From: Micromonospora sp. NBC_00421
GTDB taxonomy: Bacteria; Actinomycetota; Actinomycetes; Mycobacteriales; Micromonosporaceae
DNA: 64,000 nucleotides
Reading direction: 5' to 3'
Assembly (NCBI RefSeq): GCF_036017915.1
Contig: NZ_CP107929.1
Location: 868,001 to 932,000, forward strand
Shown: in pieces, positions 17,807-26,947 of the stretch
Layout: each line of letters opens with the position of its first letter
How positions within the stretch are numbered: position 1 is the first letter of the stretch
Notes under the pieces: model-generated
Told to the model about the DNA's origin: nothing
What the model saw: the letters and a program-made list of their open reading frames with translations, nothing else
Database searches by the model: none
Program-made: the position numbers and the translations under genes

Positions 17807-19726
17807 CTACCCGTGTTCGGCGTCGCCGTGTGCCGTCAGGGCCGGTCGGGCCAGCAGCTGCCCCGACAACTCGGCCAGGACCGCGAGCCCGTCCCGGCTG
17901 AGCACCGACTCCGGGTGGAACTGCACCCCGGCGAAGGTCGCCCCGCGTAGCGCGTGCACCGACCCGTCCCGCGGGTCCCGGGCCAGCTCCACCGGCCCGT
18001 ACGGCGAACCGGTCCGGTCGGTGGCCGACCGGGCGGTGAACGTCGAGTAGAAGCCCACCAGACGCGGCACCCCGAACATCGACACCTGCCGTTGCAGCCC
18101 CTGGTAGGGCGCTGCGCGACGGTGCAGCGTCAACCCCAACAGCCCGCTGAGCAGCTGATGCCCCAGGCACACCGCCAGGGTGGGAAGGCCCGCGTCGAGC
18201 CGCCCGGCCAGCAGCCCGCGCAGGGCGGCCATCTTCGGGTCGTCGACCGCTCCCGGGTCACCCGGCCCGGGGCCGACCACCACCAGGTCGTACCCCCCGT
18301 CGTCGCCGGGGGTGTGCCACGGCCGGACGTCCACCGTCAGGCCCAGCGCGCGCAACTGGTGGGCGAGCATCCCGGTGAAGGTGTCCTCGCCGTCGACCAC
18401 CAGCGCCCGCCGGCCGACCGCCCCGGGCAGCGTCGTGGCGCCGGGGGCCCGCTGGTCGAGCCAGAACCGGGCCAGCGGGGCGTTGCGGGCGGCGAGCACC
18501 GCCCGTACCTCCGGATCGTCGGCCAACCGCACCGGCGGGTACGGGCCGACGGCCGCCGCCTGCGGCCCGAGCCCCAGCGCGGCGAGCACCCCGGCGGCCT
18601 TGGCGTGCGTCTCGGCGACCTCGCCGGCGGCGGTGGAGTGCCGGACCAGGGTCGCCCCGACCGGCACCCGCAACTGCCCGGCGGGGGAGATCTCGGCGGT
18701 CCGGATCAGGATCGGCGCGTCCAACGTCTGCCGGCCCTCGGCGTCGCGGCCCAGCAGCGCCAACACCCCGGAGTAGTAGCGCCGGCCGGTACGTTCGTGC
18801 CGGGCGATCACCCGGCAGGCGTTCTGCATCGGGCTGCCGGTCACCGTCGGGGCGAACATCGTCTCCCGCAGCACCTCCCGGACGTCCCGGGTGCCCCGGC
18901 CGGCCAGCAGGTACTCGGTGTGCGCCAGGTGCGCCATCTCCTTGAGGTACGGCCCGACCACCTGGCCGCCGTGCTCGGCGACGCCGGCCATCATCTTCAG
19001 CTCCTCGTCGAGGACCATGTACAGCTCCTCGACCTCCTTCGGATCGCGCAGGAACCGCAACAACCCGTCCCGGTCGGCGGCCGTCCCGGTGTGTCGGAAG
19101 GTGCCGCTGATCGGGTTCATCATGACCAACCCGTCGTCGACGCTGACGTGCCGTTCCGGGCTCGCGCCGACCAGGGTCCGGGTGCCGGTGTGCACCAGGA
19201 ACGTCCAGTACGCGCCCCGCTCGTCGCGCAGCAGCCGGCCCAGCGCCGCCAGCGCGGCACCCAACGGGGCACCCTGCACGGTGGCGTGCAGGGTGCGGTG
19301 GATGACGAAGTTCGCCCCCTCGCCCCGGCCGATCTCCTCGGCCAGCACCCGTTCGACGATTCGGGCGTACTCGTCGTCGTCGACGTCGAAGGCCGCGCCG
19401 TCGGTGACCACCGGCCCGGCCGGCAGGGCGGCGAGCAGGTCGGCCAGCGGCAGTTCGACGTGCCCGGTGACGGTCAGGTACTCCAGCGGGACGCCGTCGT
19501 CCACGCACTCGAAACCCCGCTCGGCGATCTGCCGGTACGGCACCAGCGCCAGCGTCCGGGGGCCGGGACCACCCTCGGGCAGCGGCAGGTCGGCGAGCCG
19601 GTCGGCGACGCCCACCGGGCCGGTGAACAGGTCGACGTGGTCGACGCCCTCGCGGCGGACCAGGGCGAACGGGCCGGGGTCCACGCCGTCGGCGACGGCG
19701 GCGAGCAGGTCGTGTGGGCGGTTCAT
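17807..19726 (-). CDS. Fused anthranilate synthase, TrpE-TrpG type (639 aa)
   Basis: The N-terminal 400 residues are a chorismate-binding domain, with LVGASPERHVSV, NPISGTFRHTG, LDEELKMMAG and FAPTVTGSPMQNA motifs. The C-terminal part (about 430-630) is a class I glutamine amidotransferase with the nucleophile in LAVCLGHQLL and the His-Glu pair in GVQFHPES. Together they make anthranilate from chorismate and glutamine. PhzE of phenazine pathways has the same fusion and cannot be excluded by domain order, but the leader peptide with adjacent Trp codons upstream argues for tryptophan supply. No other trp genes are in the window. Confidence 0.85.
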   Translation of the reverse strand: MNRPHDLLAAVADGVDPGPFALVRREGVDHVDLFTGPVGVADRLADLPLPEGGPGPRTLALVPYRQIAERGFECVDDGVPLEYLTVTGHVELPLADLLAALPAGPVVTDGAAFDVDDDEYARIVERVLAEEIGRGEGANFVIHRTLHATVQGAPLGAALAALGRLLRDERGAYWTFLVHTGTRTLVGASPERHVSVDDGLVMMNPISGTFRHTGTAADRDGLLRFLRDPKEVEELYMVLDEELKMMAGVAEHGGQVVGPYLKEMAHLAHTEYLLAGRGTRDVREVLRETMFAPTVTGSPMQNACRVIARHERTGRRYYSGVLALLGRDAEGRQTLDAPILIRTAEISPAGQLRVPVGATLVRHSTAAGEVAETHAKAAGVLAALGLGPQAAAVGPYPPVRLADDPEVRAVLAARNAPLARFWLDQRAPGATTLPGAVGRRALVVDGEDTFTGMLAHQLRALGLTVDVRPWHTPGDDGGYDLVVVGPGPGDPGAVDDPKMAALRGLLAGRLDAGLPTLAVCLGHQLLSGLLGLTLHRRAAPYQGLQRQVSMFGVPRLVGFYSTFTARSATDRTGSPYGPVELARDPRDGSVHALRGATFAGVQFHPESVLSRDGLAVLAELSGQLLARPALTAHGDAEHG

Positions 19727-19750
19727 CGGGTTCTCCTCCGGGGTCGGGAC

Positions 19751-19812
19751 GCCTCGTCGTCGGGCGGCCCCGGTGCCGGGGAGAGAACCGTCGGCCGCCT
19801 CGTCGGGCGGCC
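19751..19812 (-). promoter_or_regulatory. trp attenuator hairpins upstream of the anthranilate synthase
   Basis: Just past the leader peptide the transcript carries two related hairpins. The first (19812-19793) is GGCCGCC-CGACGA-GGCGGCC; the second (19768-19751) reads GCCGCC-CGACGAC-GAGGCG. Because the arms are near copies of each other, they can pair alternatively, as in an antiterminator/terminator switch controlled by ribosome stalling. Confidence 0.65.
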
Positions 19813-19823
19813 GCGTGAGATAG

Positions 19824-19883
19824 CTACGCGCGGGGGGTGGCCGCCGGGTCGGCGGGCCACCAGCAGGTCAGGTGCGCGGGCAT
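19824..19883 (-). CDS. trpL: trp leader peptide (19 aa, two adjacent Trp codons)
   Basis: A 19-codon reading frame, MPAHLTCWWPADPAATPRA, starts at 19883 and ends 97 bases before the anthranilate synthase start. Two consecutive TGG codons (residues 8-9) and the attenuator hairpins after its stop fit transcription attenuation by tryptophan starvation. A TAGGGT -10 box (19895-19890) ends six bases before the ATG, so the mRNA is probably leaderless. Trp attenuators of fused anthranilate synthase genes are known in Streptomyces. Confidence 0.75.
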   Translation of the reverse strand: MPAHLTCWWPADPAATPRA

Positions 19884-19889
19884 ACCCAC

Positions 19890-19918
19890 ACCCTAGGCGG
19901 CGCACGGGCGGCGCGGAA
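19890..19918 (-). promoter_or_regulatory. Promoter for the trp leader transcript
   Basis: The -10 hexamer TAGGGT (19895-19890) lies 17 nt from a weak -35 TTCCGC (19918-19913). The predicted start of transcription coincides with the leader peptide ATG. Confidence 0.45.
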
Positions 19919-19957
19919 GGGCGTTCCCACCCGGAACGCCGGGTACCGTGACCCGCG

Positions 19958-21385
19958 ATGAACATTCTCGCTCTCGACCTGGGCACCTCCTCGGTACGCG
20001 GACTGGTGCTCGACGCCGACGCCGATCCGCTGCCGGGAGCGCTGGCCCGCCGCAAGGTGCACCTGACCGTCGCCGAGGACGGGGCCGGCACCCTGGACGC
20101 CGCCGGTTACCTCGCCGGTCTGACCGAGTGCCTGGACGAGTTGGCCGCCGGCGGGCACCTGCGCGACGTCCGGCTGGTCGCGACCTGCGCGCAGTGGCAC
20201 TCGGTGGTGCCCCTCGACCGCGCCGGCGACCCGCTCGGCCCGGTACTGACCTGGTTGGACACCCGGCCCACGCCCCCGCCCGGGGCGCGGGGCCCGGCCG
20301 ACCCCGAGGACTTCCACTGTCGTACCGGGGCATGGTGGCACCGCTGCTACTGGTCGGTGCGGCTGCCCTGGCTGCGGGACCGGACGGCCGGGGCGACCCG
20401 GTTCGCCGGCCTGGTCGAGTACGTCCTCGGCCAACTGCTCGACAGCGCGCCCATGTCGGTGTCGATGGCCTCCGGCACCGGCCTGCTCGACCTGCGTCGG
20501 CTGGACTGGGACGCCGAGGCCGTCGCGTTGGCCGGGGCCCGGCCGGGCGACCTTCCCGCACTGGCCCCGATGGACTGGCACGGCCGGTTGAGGGCCGAGC
20601 ACGCCCGGCGGTGGCCGCAGCTCGCCGGGGCGGACTGGGCCGCCCCGGTCGGCGACGGGGCCGCCTCCAACGTCGGCTCCGGCTGTGTCGACCCCCGCCG
20701 GGCCGCTGTCACGGTCGGCACGTCGGCCGCGGTACGGCTGGTCCAGCGGGTGCCGGCCGGAACGGCGCTACCACCCCTGCCCGACCGGTTGTGGCGCTAC
20801 CGGGTGGACCACGAGTACGTGGTGACCGGCGCGGCGTACTCGTCCGGGGGGAACCTGTTCGCCTGGGCCGAACGGGAACTGCGCCTGCCCGAGGGGGCCG
20901 ACCTGGAGGCGGCCCTGGCCCGGGTGGCACCGGACGGGGTGCTCGCGGCGAACCCGCGACTGGGCGGGGACCGGCCCCCCGGTCTGGCCCCGGCCGGCTC
21001 CGGTGCGGTGCGTGGGCTCAGCTTCTCCAGCACCGGGGTGGACATTCTCGCCGGTCTGATGACCGGGCTGTGCCGGATGGTCGCCGACGACCTGGCCGTG
21101 CTGGAGTCCGGTGTCGACTCTCCGGTCGAGGTGGTGCTCGGCGGGGGAGCGGTGACCGCCTCCGCGTGGTGGCGTGCCGCGTTCGCCGCCGCGCTCGCGC
21201 CGCGACCGGTCCGGCACCGGGCCGAGCGGGAGATCGGGGCCACTGGCGCCGCGCTTGTCGCCCTGGGCCGGGTGCCCGACGCGGCCCGGCTCGCCGGCAC
21301 CGGCCGTACGGAGGAGGACCCGTCACCGACCTCGGCCGTGGAGCCCGGTACGTCCGCCCGATCGGATGCCCCGTCGACCCGTTGA
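19958..21385 (+). CDS. FGGY-family carbohydrate kinase, gluconokinase-like (475 aa)
   Basis: The N-terminal phosphate-1 motif LALDLGTSSVRG and the C-terminal VVLGGGAVTASAWW are typical of FGGY kinases. DGAASNVGSG and TVGTSAAVRL form the ATP-binding and substrate loops. It resembles gluconokinase-type members; the sugar is not certain. The cytoplasmic enzyme would phosphorylate a polyol or sugar acid with ATP. It diverges from the trp leader, 74 bp away. The last 40 residues are low in complexity. Confidence 0.8.
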   Translation: MNILALDLGTSSVRGLVLDADADPLPGALARRKVHLTVAEDGAGTLDAAGYLAGLTECLDELAAGGHLRDVRLVATCAQWHSVVPLDRAGDPLGPVLTWLDTRPTPPPGARGPADPEDFHCRTGAWWHRCYWSVRLPWLRDRTAGATRFAGLVEYVLGQLLDSAPMSVSMASGTGLLDLRRLDWDAEAVALAGARPGDLPALAPMDWHGRLRAEHARRWPQLAGADWAAPVGDGAASNVGSGCVDPRRAAVTVGTSAAVRLVQRVPAGTALPPLPDRLWRYRVDHEYVVTGAAYSSGGNLFAWAERELRLPEGADLEAALARVAPDGVLAANPRLGGDRPPGLAPAGSGAVRGLSFSSTGVDILAGLMTGLCRMVADDLAVLESGVDSPVEVVLGGGAVTASAWWRAAFAAALAPRPVRHRAEREIGATGAALVALGRVPDAARLAGTGRTEEDPSPTSAVEPGTSARSDAPSTR

Positions 21386-21454
21386 CACAGCTCCCGGGCC
21401 TGGTTGGATGGACCGGGCTCCCCGTCGTGGGGACGGGGACCGAGGAGGCGAGTC

Positions 21455-24010
21455 GTGGACGCAGGTCCCGATCCGACACCGAGCGCGGCGTTGACGCCGG
21501 GCCGGAACCGGTTCGACGAGCGGGTGGTGCCGCACCGACGGCGCTCGCCGTTGCGGTTGCGGGACTGGCGGATGCGGACCAAGCTCGCCACAGTCCTGGT
21601 CATCCCGTCGGTGGCCTTCCTGGTGCTGGCCGGGGTGCAGGCCGCCGGGCTGGTCGGGCGGACCAGCGCGCTCAACGACTTCGCCCGGCAGGTAGGCATC
21701 GGGCAGCAGATCACCACGGCGGTGGACCGGCTCCAACAGGAACGGGACCGGACGGCCGGTGAGCTGGCCGTACTGCGTCAGGCGGGGAACGCCGCCGACC
21801 GGGACGCGGCGCTGCTCGCCCTCCGCCCGCTGCACTCCGCGACCGACACGGCCTTCGGCGAGCTGCGTGCGGCGGCCGGGCCGCTGGCCGACTCCGACGC
21901 CGCCTGGCAGGTCGCCTACGCCGAGGCGCTGGAGGCGTACGACCAGGTGGTCTACATCCGGGCGGCGGTGCCGCCGGCGGTGTTGAGCAGCGACACCATC
22001 CTCGGCAACTACCACCGGGCGGTGGAGGCGCTGCTCGGCCTGCTCGCCGAACCCGACCCGGGACCGGACCGGCCGGAGCTGACCGACGCGGTGCTGCGGT
22101 ACGTGCAGCTGGCCCGGGTCAAGGAGTTGTCGTCGCGGATCCGGAGCCAGCTGTACGCCGCCGCCCGGGCCGGCCGTTACGGCCTGGAGGACCAGGTGAA
22201 CCTCACCGACCTGCGGGCCCAGCAGTTGGCCGCGTTGGGTGCGTTCCGGGTCGCCGCGACCACCGCCCAGATCCAGGCCTACGACCGGACCTCCCGCGAC
22301 CGGGCGTTCGTCGACGCCACCCGGCTGGAGGAGAAGAGCATCACCACCGGCGGCACCGCCCTGCCCGCGGTGCTGCCCGCGAACCAGTGGTGGACGGCCA
22401 GCGAGCAGCGGCAGGAACTGCTGCGCCAGTTGGAGACCCGGGTGCTCGACGACGCGTTGGTCCGGGCCGACGAGGTCAGCGGCGCACAGCTGCGCACCAC
22501 CCTGCTGGTGCTGGGCGGCATCGTGGTGGTGCTCGCCCTGGCGGTGCTGCTGGCCGCGCTGGTCGGCCGGTCGATCGCGAACTCCATGCAGCGGCTGCGT
22601 GACCAGGCCCTGCGGATCGCCCAGATCGAGCTTCCCAACGCCCTGGACCGGCTGCGTGCCGTCGACGGCGGGGTGCCGAAGATCGACGTGCCGCCCGCCG
22701 TGGTCCGGTCACTCGACGAGATCGGCGAGTTGGCCGAGGCGTTCGTGGCGGTGCACCGCAGCGCGGTCAGCGTGGCGGTGGAGCAGGCGGAGACCCGCCG
22801 TACCGTCAACGCGATGTTCGTCAACCTGGCCCGACGCAGTCAGGTGCTCGTGGAGCGGCAGCTGGAGCTGTTGGACGACCTGGAGCGGGAGGAGGCCGAT
22901 CCGGACCAGTTGGAGAGTCTGTTCAAGCTGGACCACCTGGCCGCCCGGATGCGTCGTAACGACGAGAGCCTGCTGGTGCTGGCCGGCACCGATTCCACCC
23001 GGCGGTGGAACCGGCCGGTGCGGCTGGGTTCGGTGCTGCTCGCCGCCAGTGCGGAGATCGAGCAGTACCAGCGGGTCCGGCACGAGTCGGTGGCCGACCT
23101 GTACGTGGTCGGGCACGCCGTCGGCGAACTGGTGCACCTGCTGGCGGAGCTGCTGGAGAACGCCACCGCCTTCTCCCGGCCGGACACCCTGGTCCGGGTG
23201 ACCGCGCGGGCCGAGGGCGGCGGTGCGGTGGTGGAGATCGCCGACGCCGGCCTCGGCATGAGTCCCACCGCGTTGACACAGGCCAACACCGTGCTGGCGG
23301 CCCCACCGGTGGCGGACGTGGCGGCCGTCGAACGGATGGGCCACTTCGTGGTCAGCCACCTGGCCGCCCGGCACGGCGTCGGGGTGCGGCTGGCCGCCGC
23401 CGGGCAGGGGCTGGTGGCCCGGATCGCGCTGCCGGGCACCCTGCTCGCCCCGGCGCCCGCCGTGGAGCTGGACGCGCCGGCCGGGCAGCGGGCCCTCACC
23501 ACCTTCGCCCCGGTCAACGCGGCGCTGCGCCCCGTCGAGGCGTCGCGTCAGCCCGGTCCGGTCCGCCCGGCCGACCTGCCGGTGGCCGGCCGTCCCCCGC
23601 AGCAGTGGCCGGGGGTGCCGGACCAGCGGCCCGGGGCGCCGGCCGCACTGCCGGTACGCGCCGCGGACGTGCCGGCGCCGGCCGACGGGGGTGGTGGTTG
23701 GTGGTCCCGGGAGGGGCCGGCACCGTCCTCACCGGTGTCGCTGGGGGAGAGCACGCCGGCACCGCCGGTCGTCCCGGTGACCGGTGGCACCAACGAGCGG
23801 GGCCTGCCGGTACGGGTGCCGATGGCCCAGCTCAGCTCGGTGACCGAGCCGGCCCGGCCGGCGGCGGCGCGGGTCCGCGAGGACCCGGATCCGGAGGCGG
23901 TGGGCGGGATGCTGTCCCGGCTCTACAGCGGCGTCCGCCGGGCCGAGGCCGAGGAGACCACCGAGTTAATCTTGCCGCCGGGTGTGCGCAGCGAAGGAGG
24001 ACGACAGTGA
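21455..24010 (+). CDS. Conservon-type sensor histidine kinase with NIT domain (851 aa)
   Basis: A GTG start at 21455 sits behind GAGGAGG. A first membrane helix (about residues 40-63, [20 protein letters not shown]) leads into an extracytoplasmic nitrate/nitrite-sensing-like domain (65-345), closed by a second helix ([20 protein letters not shown]) and a HAMP-like segment. The kinase core shows an N box ([10 protein letters not shown]) and a G box ([11 protein letters not shown]), but the phosphoacceptor histidine region is divergent, as in CvnA proteins. The C-terminal 200 residues are a Pro-rich tail. It overlaps a roadblock gene by one base. Confidence 0.85.
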   Translation: MDAGPDPTPSAALTPGRNRFDERVVPHRRRSPLRLRDWRMRTKLATVLVIPSVAFLVLAGVQAAGLVGRTSALNDFARQVGIGQQITTAVDRLQQERDRTAGELAVLRQAGNAADRDAALLALRPLHSATDTAFGELRAAAGPLADSDAAWQVAYAEALEAYDQVVYIRAAVPPAVLSSDTILGNYHRAVEALLGLLAEPDPGPDRPELTDAVLRYVQLARVKELSSRIRSQLYAAARAGRYGLEDQVNLTDLRAQQLAALGAFRVAATTAQIQAYDRTSRDRAFVDATRLEEKSITTGGTALPAVLPANQWWTASEQRQELLRQLETRVLDDALVRADEVSGAQLRTTLLVLGGIVVVLALAVLLAALVGRSIANSMQRLRDQALRIAQIELPNALDRLRAVDGGVPKIDVPPAVVRSLDEIGELAEAFVAVHRSAVSVAVEQAETRRTVNAMFVNLARRSQVLVERQLELLDDLEREEADPDQLESLFKLDHLAARMRRNDESLLVLAGTDSTRRWNRPVRLGSVLLAASAEIEQYQRVRHESVADLYVVGHAVGELVHLLAELLENATAFSRPDTLVRVTARAEGGGAVVEIADAGLGMSPTALTQANTVLAAPPVADVAAVERMGHFVVSHLAARHGVGVRLAAAGQGLVARIALPGTLLAPAPAVELDAPAGQRALTTFAPVNAALRPVEASRQPGPVRPADLPVAGRPPQQWPGVPDQRPGAPAALPVRAADVPAPADGGGGWWSREGPAPSSPVSLGESTPAPPVVPVTGGTNERGLPVRVPMAQLSSVTEPARPAAARVREDPDPEAVGGMLSRLYSGVRRAEAEETTELILPPGVRSEGGRQ

Positions 24011-24429
24011 TGACACTGAGCCAGGAGGCGCGGGACCTGAACTGGCTGGTCAACGCGTTCGCGGAGCGGGTGCCCGGGGTGGCCCACGCGGTGGTCGTCT
24101 CCTCGGACGGGTTGCTGGTGGCGATCTCGGCGCAGTTGCCCCGGGACCACGCGGACAAGCTGGCCGCGGTCACCTCGGGGCTGATGAGCATCACCGCCGG
24201 CGCGGCCCAGATGTTCGACGGGGACATCGTCAAGCAGACGGTGGTCGAGATGGGCCGGGGTTACTTCCTGGTCATGCAGATCCGGGACGGCTCGATCCTG
24301 GCCACCCTGGCCGGCGCGGACGCGGACATCGGCGTGGTGGGTTACGAGATGGCCCGGCTGGCCAAGCAGGCCGGTGAGATGCTGACCCCGGCGTTGCGGG
24401 CGGAACTCCAACAGGCCCTGCCCCGCTGA
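24010..24429 (+). CDS. Roadblock/LC7 domain protein, CvnB-like (139 aa)
   Basis: The roadblock fold is seen in [35 protein letters not shown], and the hydrophobic strands [16 protein letters not shown]. In actinobacterial conservons this protein follows the sensor kinase and interacts with a small GTPase (MglB-like role). Here the downstream DUF742 and GTPase genes are absent. ATG 24010 overlaps the kinase stop (TGATG); a GTG at 24007 is the alternative. Confidence 0.9.
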   Translation: MTLSQEARDLNWLVNAFAERVPGVAHAVVVSSDGLLVAISAQLPRDHADKLAAVTSGLMSITAGAAQMFDGDIVKQTVVEMGRGYFLVMQIRDGSILATLAGADADIGVVGYEMARLAKQAGEMLTPALRAELQQALPR

Positions 24430-24498
24430 CCGGCCCCGGGTCGGGACGGTTCCGGGGTGCCGGGGCGGACTCCACCCGGGCTCCCGGGCGGGGTGCCG

Positions 24499-24526
24499 GG
24501 CCGGACCGCTCCCACGCGGTCCGGCC
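24499..24526. terminator. Terminator hairpin after the conservon genes
   Basis: Perfect 11-bp arms GGCCGGACCGC and GCGGTCCGGCC enclose a 6-nt loop between the roadblock gene and the convergent GH1 gene. Confidence 0.7.
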
Positions 24527-24560
24527 GTGCCGGTGTGTCTCTCCGTCCTCCGACGGCGCC

Positions 24561-26057
24561 CTACAGGCCGTTGTCCCGGATGACCTGGCGGTACCAGTGG
24601 GCGCTGCGCTTCAGGACGCGCCGTTGGGTCGGGTAGTCCACGTAGATCAGTCCCCAGCGCTGGTCGTACCCCTCGGCCCATTCGAAGTTGTCAAGCAGTG
24701 ACCAGACGTGGTAGCTCTCCAGCGGTACGCCGTCGGTGACGGCCCGGTGGGCGGCGGTGAGGTGGTCGCGCAGGAAGGCGATCCGGCCGGCGTCGTCGAC
24801 GGTGCCGTCCGGGCCGAGGGTGTCCGGACAGGGCAGGCCGTTCTCGGTGACGGTGATCGGGATCGACCCGTAGTCGCGGGTGACCCGGGTCAGGATGTCG
24901 TACATGCCCTGGGGGTAGATCTGCTGCCAGTCCGCCTCGCTGGTGGGCCAGCGGGTGACGGTGTTGCCGTTTCCGGTCAGGTAGAGCGGGGTGTAGTACT
25001 GCACCGCGAGCAGGTCCACCGGGCTGGCGATGATCGCCAGGTCACCGTCGCGGATGCCCTTGACCATCCGGCTGTCCGGGCCGAGGTCGGCCAGCACGTC
25101 GGCCGGGTAGGCGCCGGTGAGGACGGAGTCCAGGTAGAGCCGGTTCTCGTACCCGTCGTGCAGCGTGGCGGCGGCGGCAGCGGCGGCGCTGTCGTCGGCC
25201 GGATAGCACGGGTGCAGGTTCAGCGCCGGGCCGATCCGGGCGTCGTGGCCGGTGGCGCGCAGTGCGCGGACGGCGAGGCCGTGGGCGAGCTGGAGGTGGT
25301 GGGCGACCAGGTAGGCGGCGTCGGCGTCCTGCCGGCCCGGGGCGTGGTGGCCCCAGAGGTAGCCGTTCTGCACCACGGTCTTCGGCTCGTTGACGGTCAG
25401 CCAGACCGGCACCTGGTCGCCGAGGCCCCGGTAGACGGCGTCGGCGTAGTCGGCGAACCGGTGGGCGGTGTCCCGGTTCTCCCAGCCACCCTTGTCCTGC
25501 AACGCCTGCGGCAGGTCCCAGTGGAAGAGGGTGACCATCGGGGTGATGCCGCGTTCGTGCAGCCCGTCGACCAACCGTTTGTAGAAGTCGAGCCCGCGCT
25601 GGTTGGGCTTGCCGGTGCCGTCGGCCTGGATCCGGGGCCAGGAGACGGAGAACCGGTAGCTGCCCAGTCCGAGGTCGCGCATCAGGTCCAGGTCGTCGGC
25701 CCAGCGGTGGTAGTGGTCGGCGGCCACGTCACCGGTGTCCCCGTTGCGGGTGCGTCCGGGGGTGTGGCTGAAGGTGTCCCAGACCGACTCGCCCCGGCCG
25801 TCCTCCTTGGCGGCGCCCTCGATCTGGTATGCCGAGGTGGCGGCGCCCCAGCGGAAGCCGGGCGGGAAACGCAGTGCGTCTTCGCGGGGATCGGCGGTCG
25901 GTTCGCCACCCTTCGGCGCGTCGCAGCCGGCGGCGAGGACGCCGGTGGCCGCGGTCAGGCCGACGCCCCCGGCGGCGGCGGAGAGCCCGGCGCCGGCGGT
26001 GGCGGTGGCGGAGAGCGCGGCGCGTCGCAGCAGGCGCCGTCGGGTGAGTATCGACAT
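24561..26057 (-). CDS. Exported GH1 beta-glucosidase (498 aa)
   Basis: The N-terminus starts with a twin-arginine-type signal (RRRLLRRAAL, residues 6-15) and ends in a lipobox-like LAAGC (about residue 45), so a surface lipoprotein is likely. The GH1 barrel begins at FPPGFRWGAATSAYQIEGA. WLTVNEPK holds the acid/base glutamate and ITVTENGLP the nucleophile. The enzyme should cleave cellobiose released by the neighbouring GH48 cellulase. A CebR-type operator lies 38 bp upstream. GH1 enzymes are more often cytoplasmic, so the export signal is notable. Confidence 0.9.
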   Translation of the reverse strand: MSILTRRRLLRRAALSATATAGAGLSAAAGGVGLTAATGVLAAGCDAPKGGEPTADPREDALRFPPGFRWGAATSAYQIEGAAKEDGRGESVWDTFSHTPGRTRNGDTGDVAADHYHRWADDLDLMRDLGLGSYRFSVSWPRIQADGTGKPNQRGLDFYKRLVDGLHERGITPMVTLFHWDLPQALQDKGGWENRDTAHRFADYADAVYRGLGDQVPVWLTVNEPKTVVQNGYLWGHHAPGRQDADAAYLVAHHLQLAHGLAVRALRATGHDARIGPALNLHPCYPADDSAAAAAAATLHDGYENRLYLDSVLTGAYPADVLADLGPDSRMVKGIRDGDLAIIASPVDLLAVQYYTPLYLTGNGNTVTRWPTSEADWQQIYPQGMYDILTRVTRDYGSIPITVTENGLPCPDTLGPDGTVDDAGRIAFLRDHLTAAHRAVTDGVPLESYHVWSLLDNFEWAEGYDQRWGLIYVDYPTQRRVLKRSAHWYRQVIRDNGL

Positions 26058-26094
26058 CGGTGTTTCTCCTCAGGGTGCGGGCCACCCCGACGGC

Positions 26095-26108
26095 CGGGAG
26101 CGCTCCCA
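26095..26108. promoter_or_regulatory. CebR/CelR-type operator near the GH1 gene
   Basis: CGGGAGCGCTCCCA matches 13 of 14 bases of the consensus TGGGAGCGCTCCCA bound by LacI-family cellobiose repressors (CebR in Streptomyces, CelR in Thermobifida). It lies 38 bp before the GH1 start codon. Confidence 0.75.
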
Positions 26109-26321
26109 GCGCGGGCGTGCGACGGCCCCGCCGCCTCGGGGGCGGACCGCCAGCCTAGAGGGCCGCGCGCGGGCGGCCGGGATGGGGAATTGGGGGTGTG
26201 CCGGCCGCCACCGAAGGACGGACGGCCCAACTGCCGAGGGGCAGATAGCGATCGAGGCCGCCCGGGTGGCGCGCACGCCTGACCCGTCGGCCTCTTTTCC
26301 CGTCGAGTACGGGGGTTTAGT

Positions 26322-26354
26322 GTGGGGACGGGGGAGGGCAACCCCCGTCCCCAC
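26322..26354. terminator. Very stable hairpin, terminator-like
   Basis: Perfect 13-bp arms GTGGGGACGGGGG and CCCCCGTCCCCAC surround a 7-nt loop. It sits mid-way in the GH1-GH48 intergenic region, where no transcript end is expected from the GH1 side, so it may insulate the two units. Confidence 0.5.
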
Positions 26355-26365
26355 CTGTGTTGCAC

Positions 26366-26401
26366 ACACGCACGCTCGAATTGGCGTCCGGCCGTGCGTG
26401 T
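26366..26401. repeat. 9-bp inverted repeat
   Basis: ACACGCACG (26366-26374) pairs with CGTGCGTGT (26393-26401), 18 nt apart, directly after the 13-bp hairpin. Role unknown. Confidence 0.35.
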
Positions 26402-26566
26402 CGCGCGGGAGCCGGGCCACGCGAGTGGCTCTGGTTCCACCTCCCTCCATGATGGTGGGTTTTCGGCTGGCGACGGTGTCCGGGCTGGCCCGTCGTCAGC
26501 CGTTCGGGCTGAACCCCGTGGTCGGGCGACCACGGTTCTGACCTTCTCTTGTTGCATCTCCGTCGA

Positions 26567-26580
26567 TGGAAGCGCTCCCA
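26567..26580. promoter_or_regulatory. CebR/CelR-type operator upstream of GH48, distal
   Basis: TGGAAGCGCTCCCA matches 13 of 14 bases of the cellobiose-repressor operator. Confidence 0.75.
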
Positions 26581-26636
26581 TCGGCGATGCTGCGACTGTA
26601 ACGCCCGTCACGGCTTTGTGAAAGCCCCTAAACGAG

Positions 26637-26662
26637 ATCGAAACATCGACCTGCGTTTCGAT
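26637..26662. promoter_or_regulatory. Inverted repeat ATCGAAAC-N10-GTTTCGAT
   Basis: A perfect 8-bp inverted repeat between the two GH48-proximal cellobiose operators. It may be a second regulator's site, as GAAAC/GTTTC half-sites are used by several LacI and GntR-family sugar regulators. This is inference from symmetry and position. Confidence 0.4.
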
Positions 26663-26676
26663 ACTGGCAGTTGTCG

Positions 26677-26690
26677 TGGGAGCGCTTCCA
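26677..26690. promoter_or_regulatory. CebR/CelR-type operator upstream of GH48, proximal
   Basis: TGGGAGCGCTTCCA matches 13 of 14 bases of the operator. With the distal site 110 bp away, it could support cooperative repression or looping. The GH48 start is 258 bp downstream, leaving a long 5' leader. Confidence 0.75.
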
Positions 26691-26947
26691 TGGCAGACTG
26701 TCGAATCAACGCAGCGGAGCCAGACACGCGCGGAAGATGGGTCGCCGAGGGCATCCGGGTCTCCCGGACGGCACCCGAAGGAACGGCACGGCCGATCGAG
26801 TGGCCGTACCCCGTCCTGCCCCGGCCCACCGGCCGGACCGACCACCATTCCGGCGCCTCCGTCCCCCCGCGCACCCCTGTTCCCGCGCGTGGAGGTGCCT
26901 CCGCCGGGGCCCGCAGCCCCGGCCCGGTCCGAGGAGACACCGCGCAC

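Larger units (their letters stand above)
26058..26947. other. Regulatory intergenic region between the GH1 and GH48 genes
   Basis: This 890-bp gene-free stretch holds three CebR/CelR-like operators (26095, 26567, 26677), two strong hairpins (26322 and 26366) and an 8-bp inverted repeat (26637-26662). The reading frame of GH48 is open upstream but codes nothing recognisable there. Confidence 0.6.

Noticed and set aside
17807..19726. Phenazine (phzE) gene cluster
   Set aside because: The fusion is compatible, but no other phz gene is present and the two-Trp-codon leader points to tryptophan synthesis.
17954..19951. A 665-codon plus-strand frame opposite the anthranilate synthase
   Set aside because: Shadow frame; the minus strand has all TrpE and TrpG motifs.
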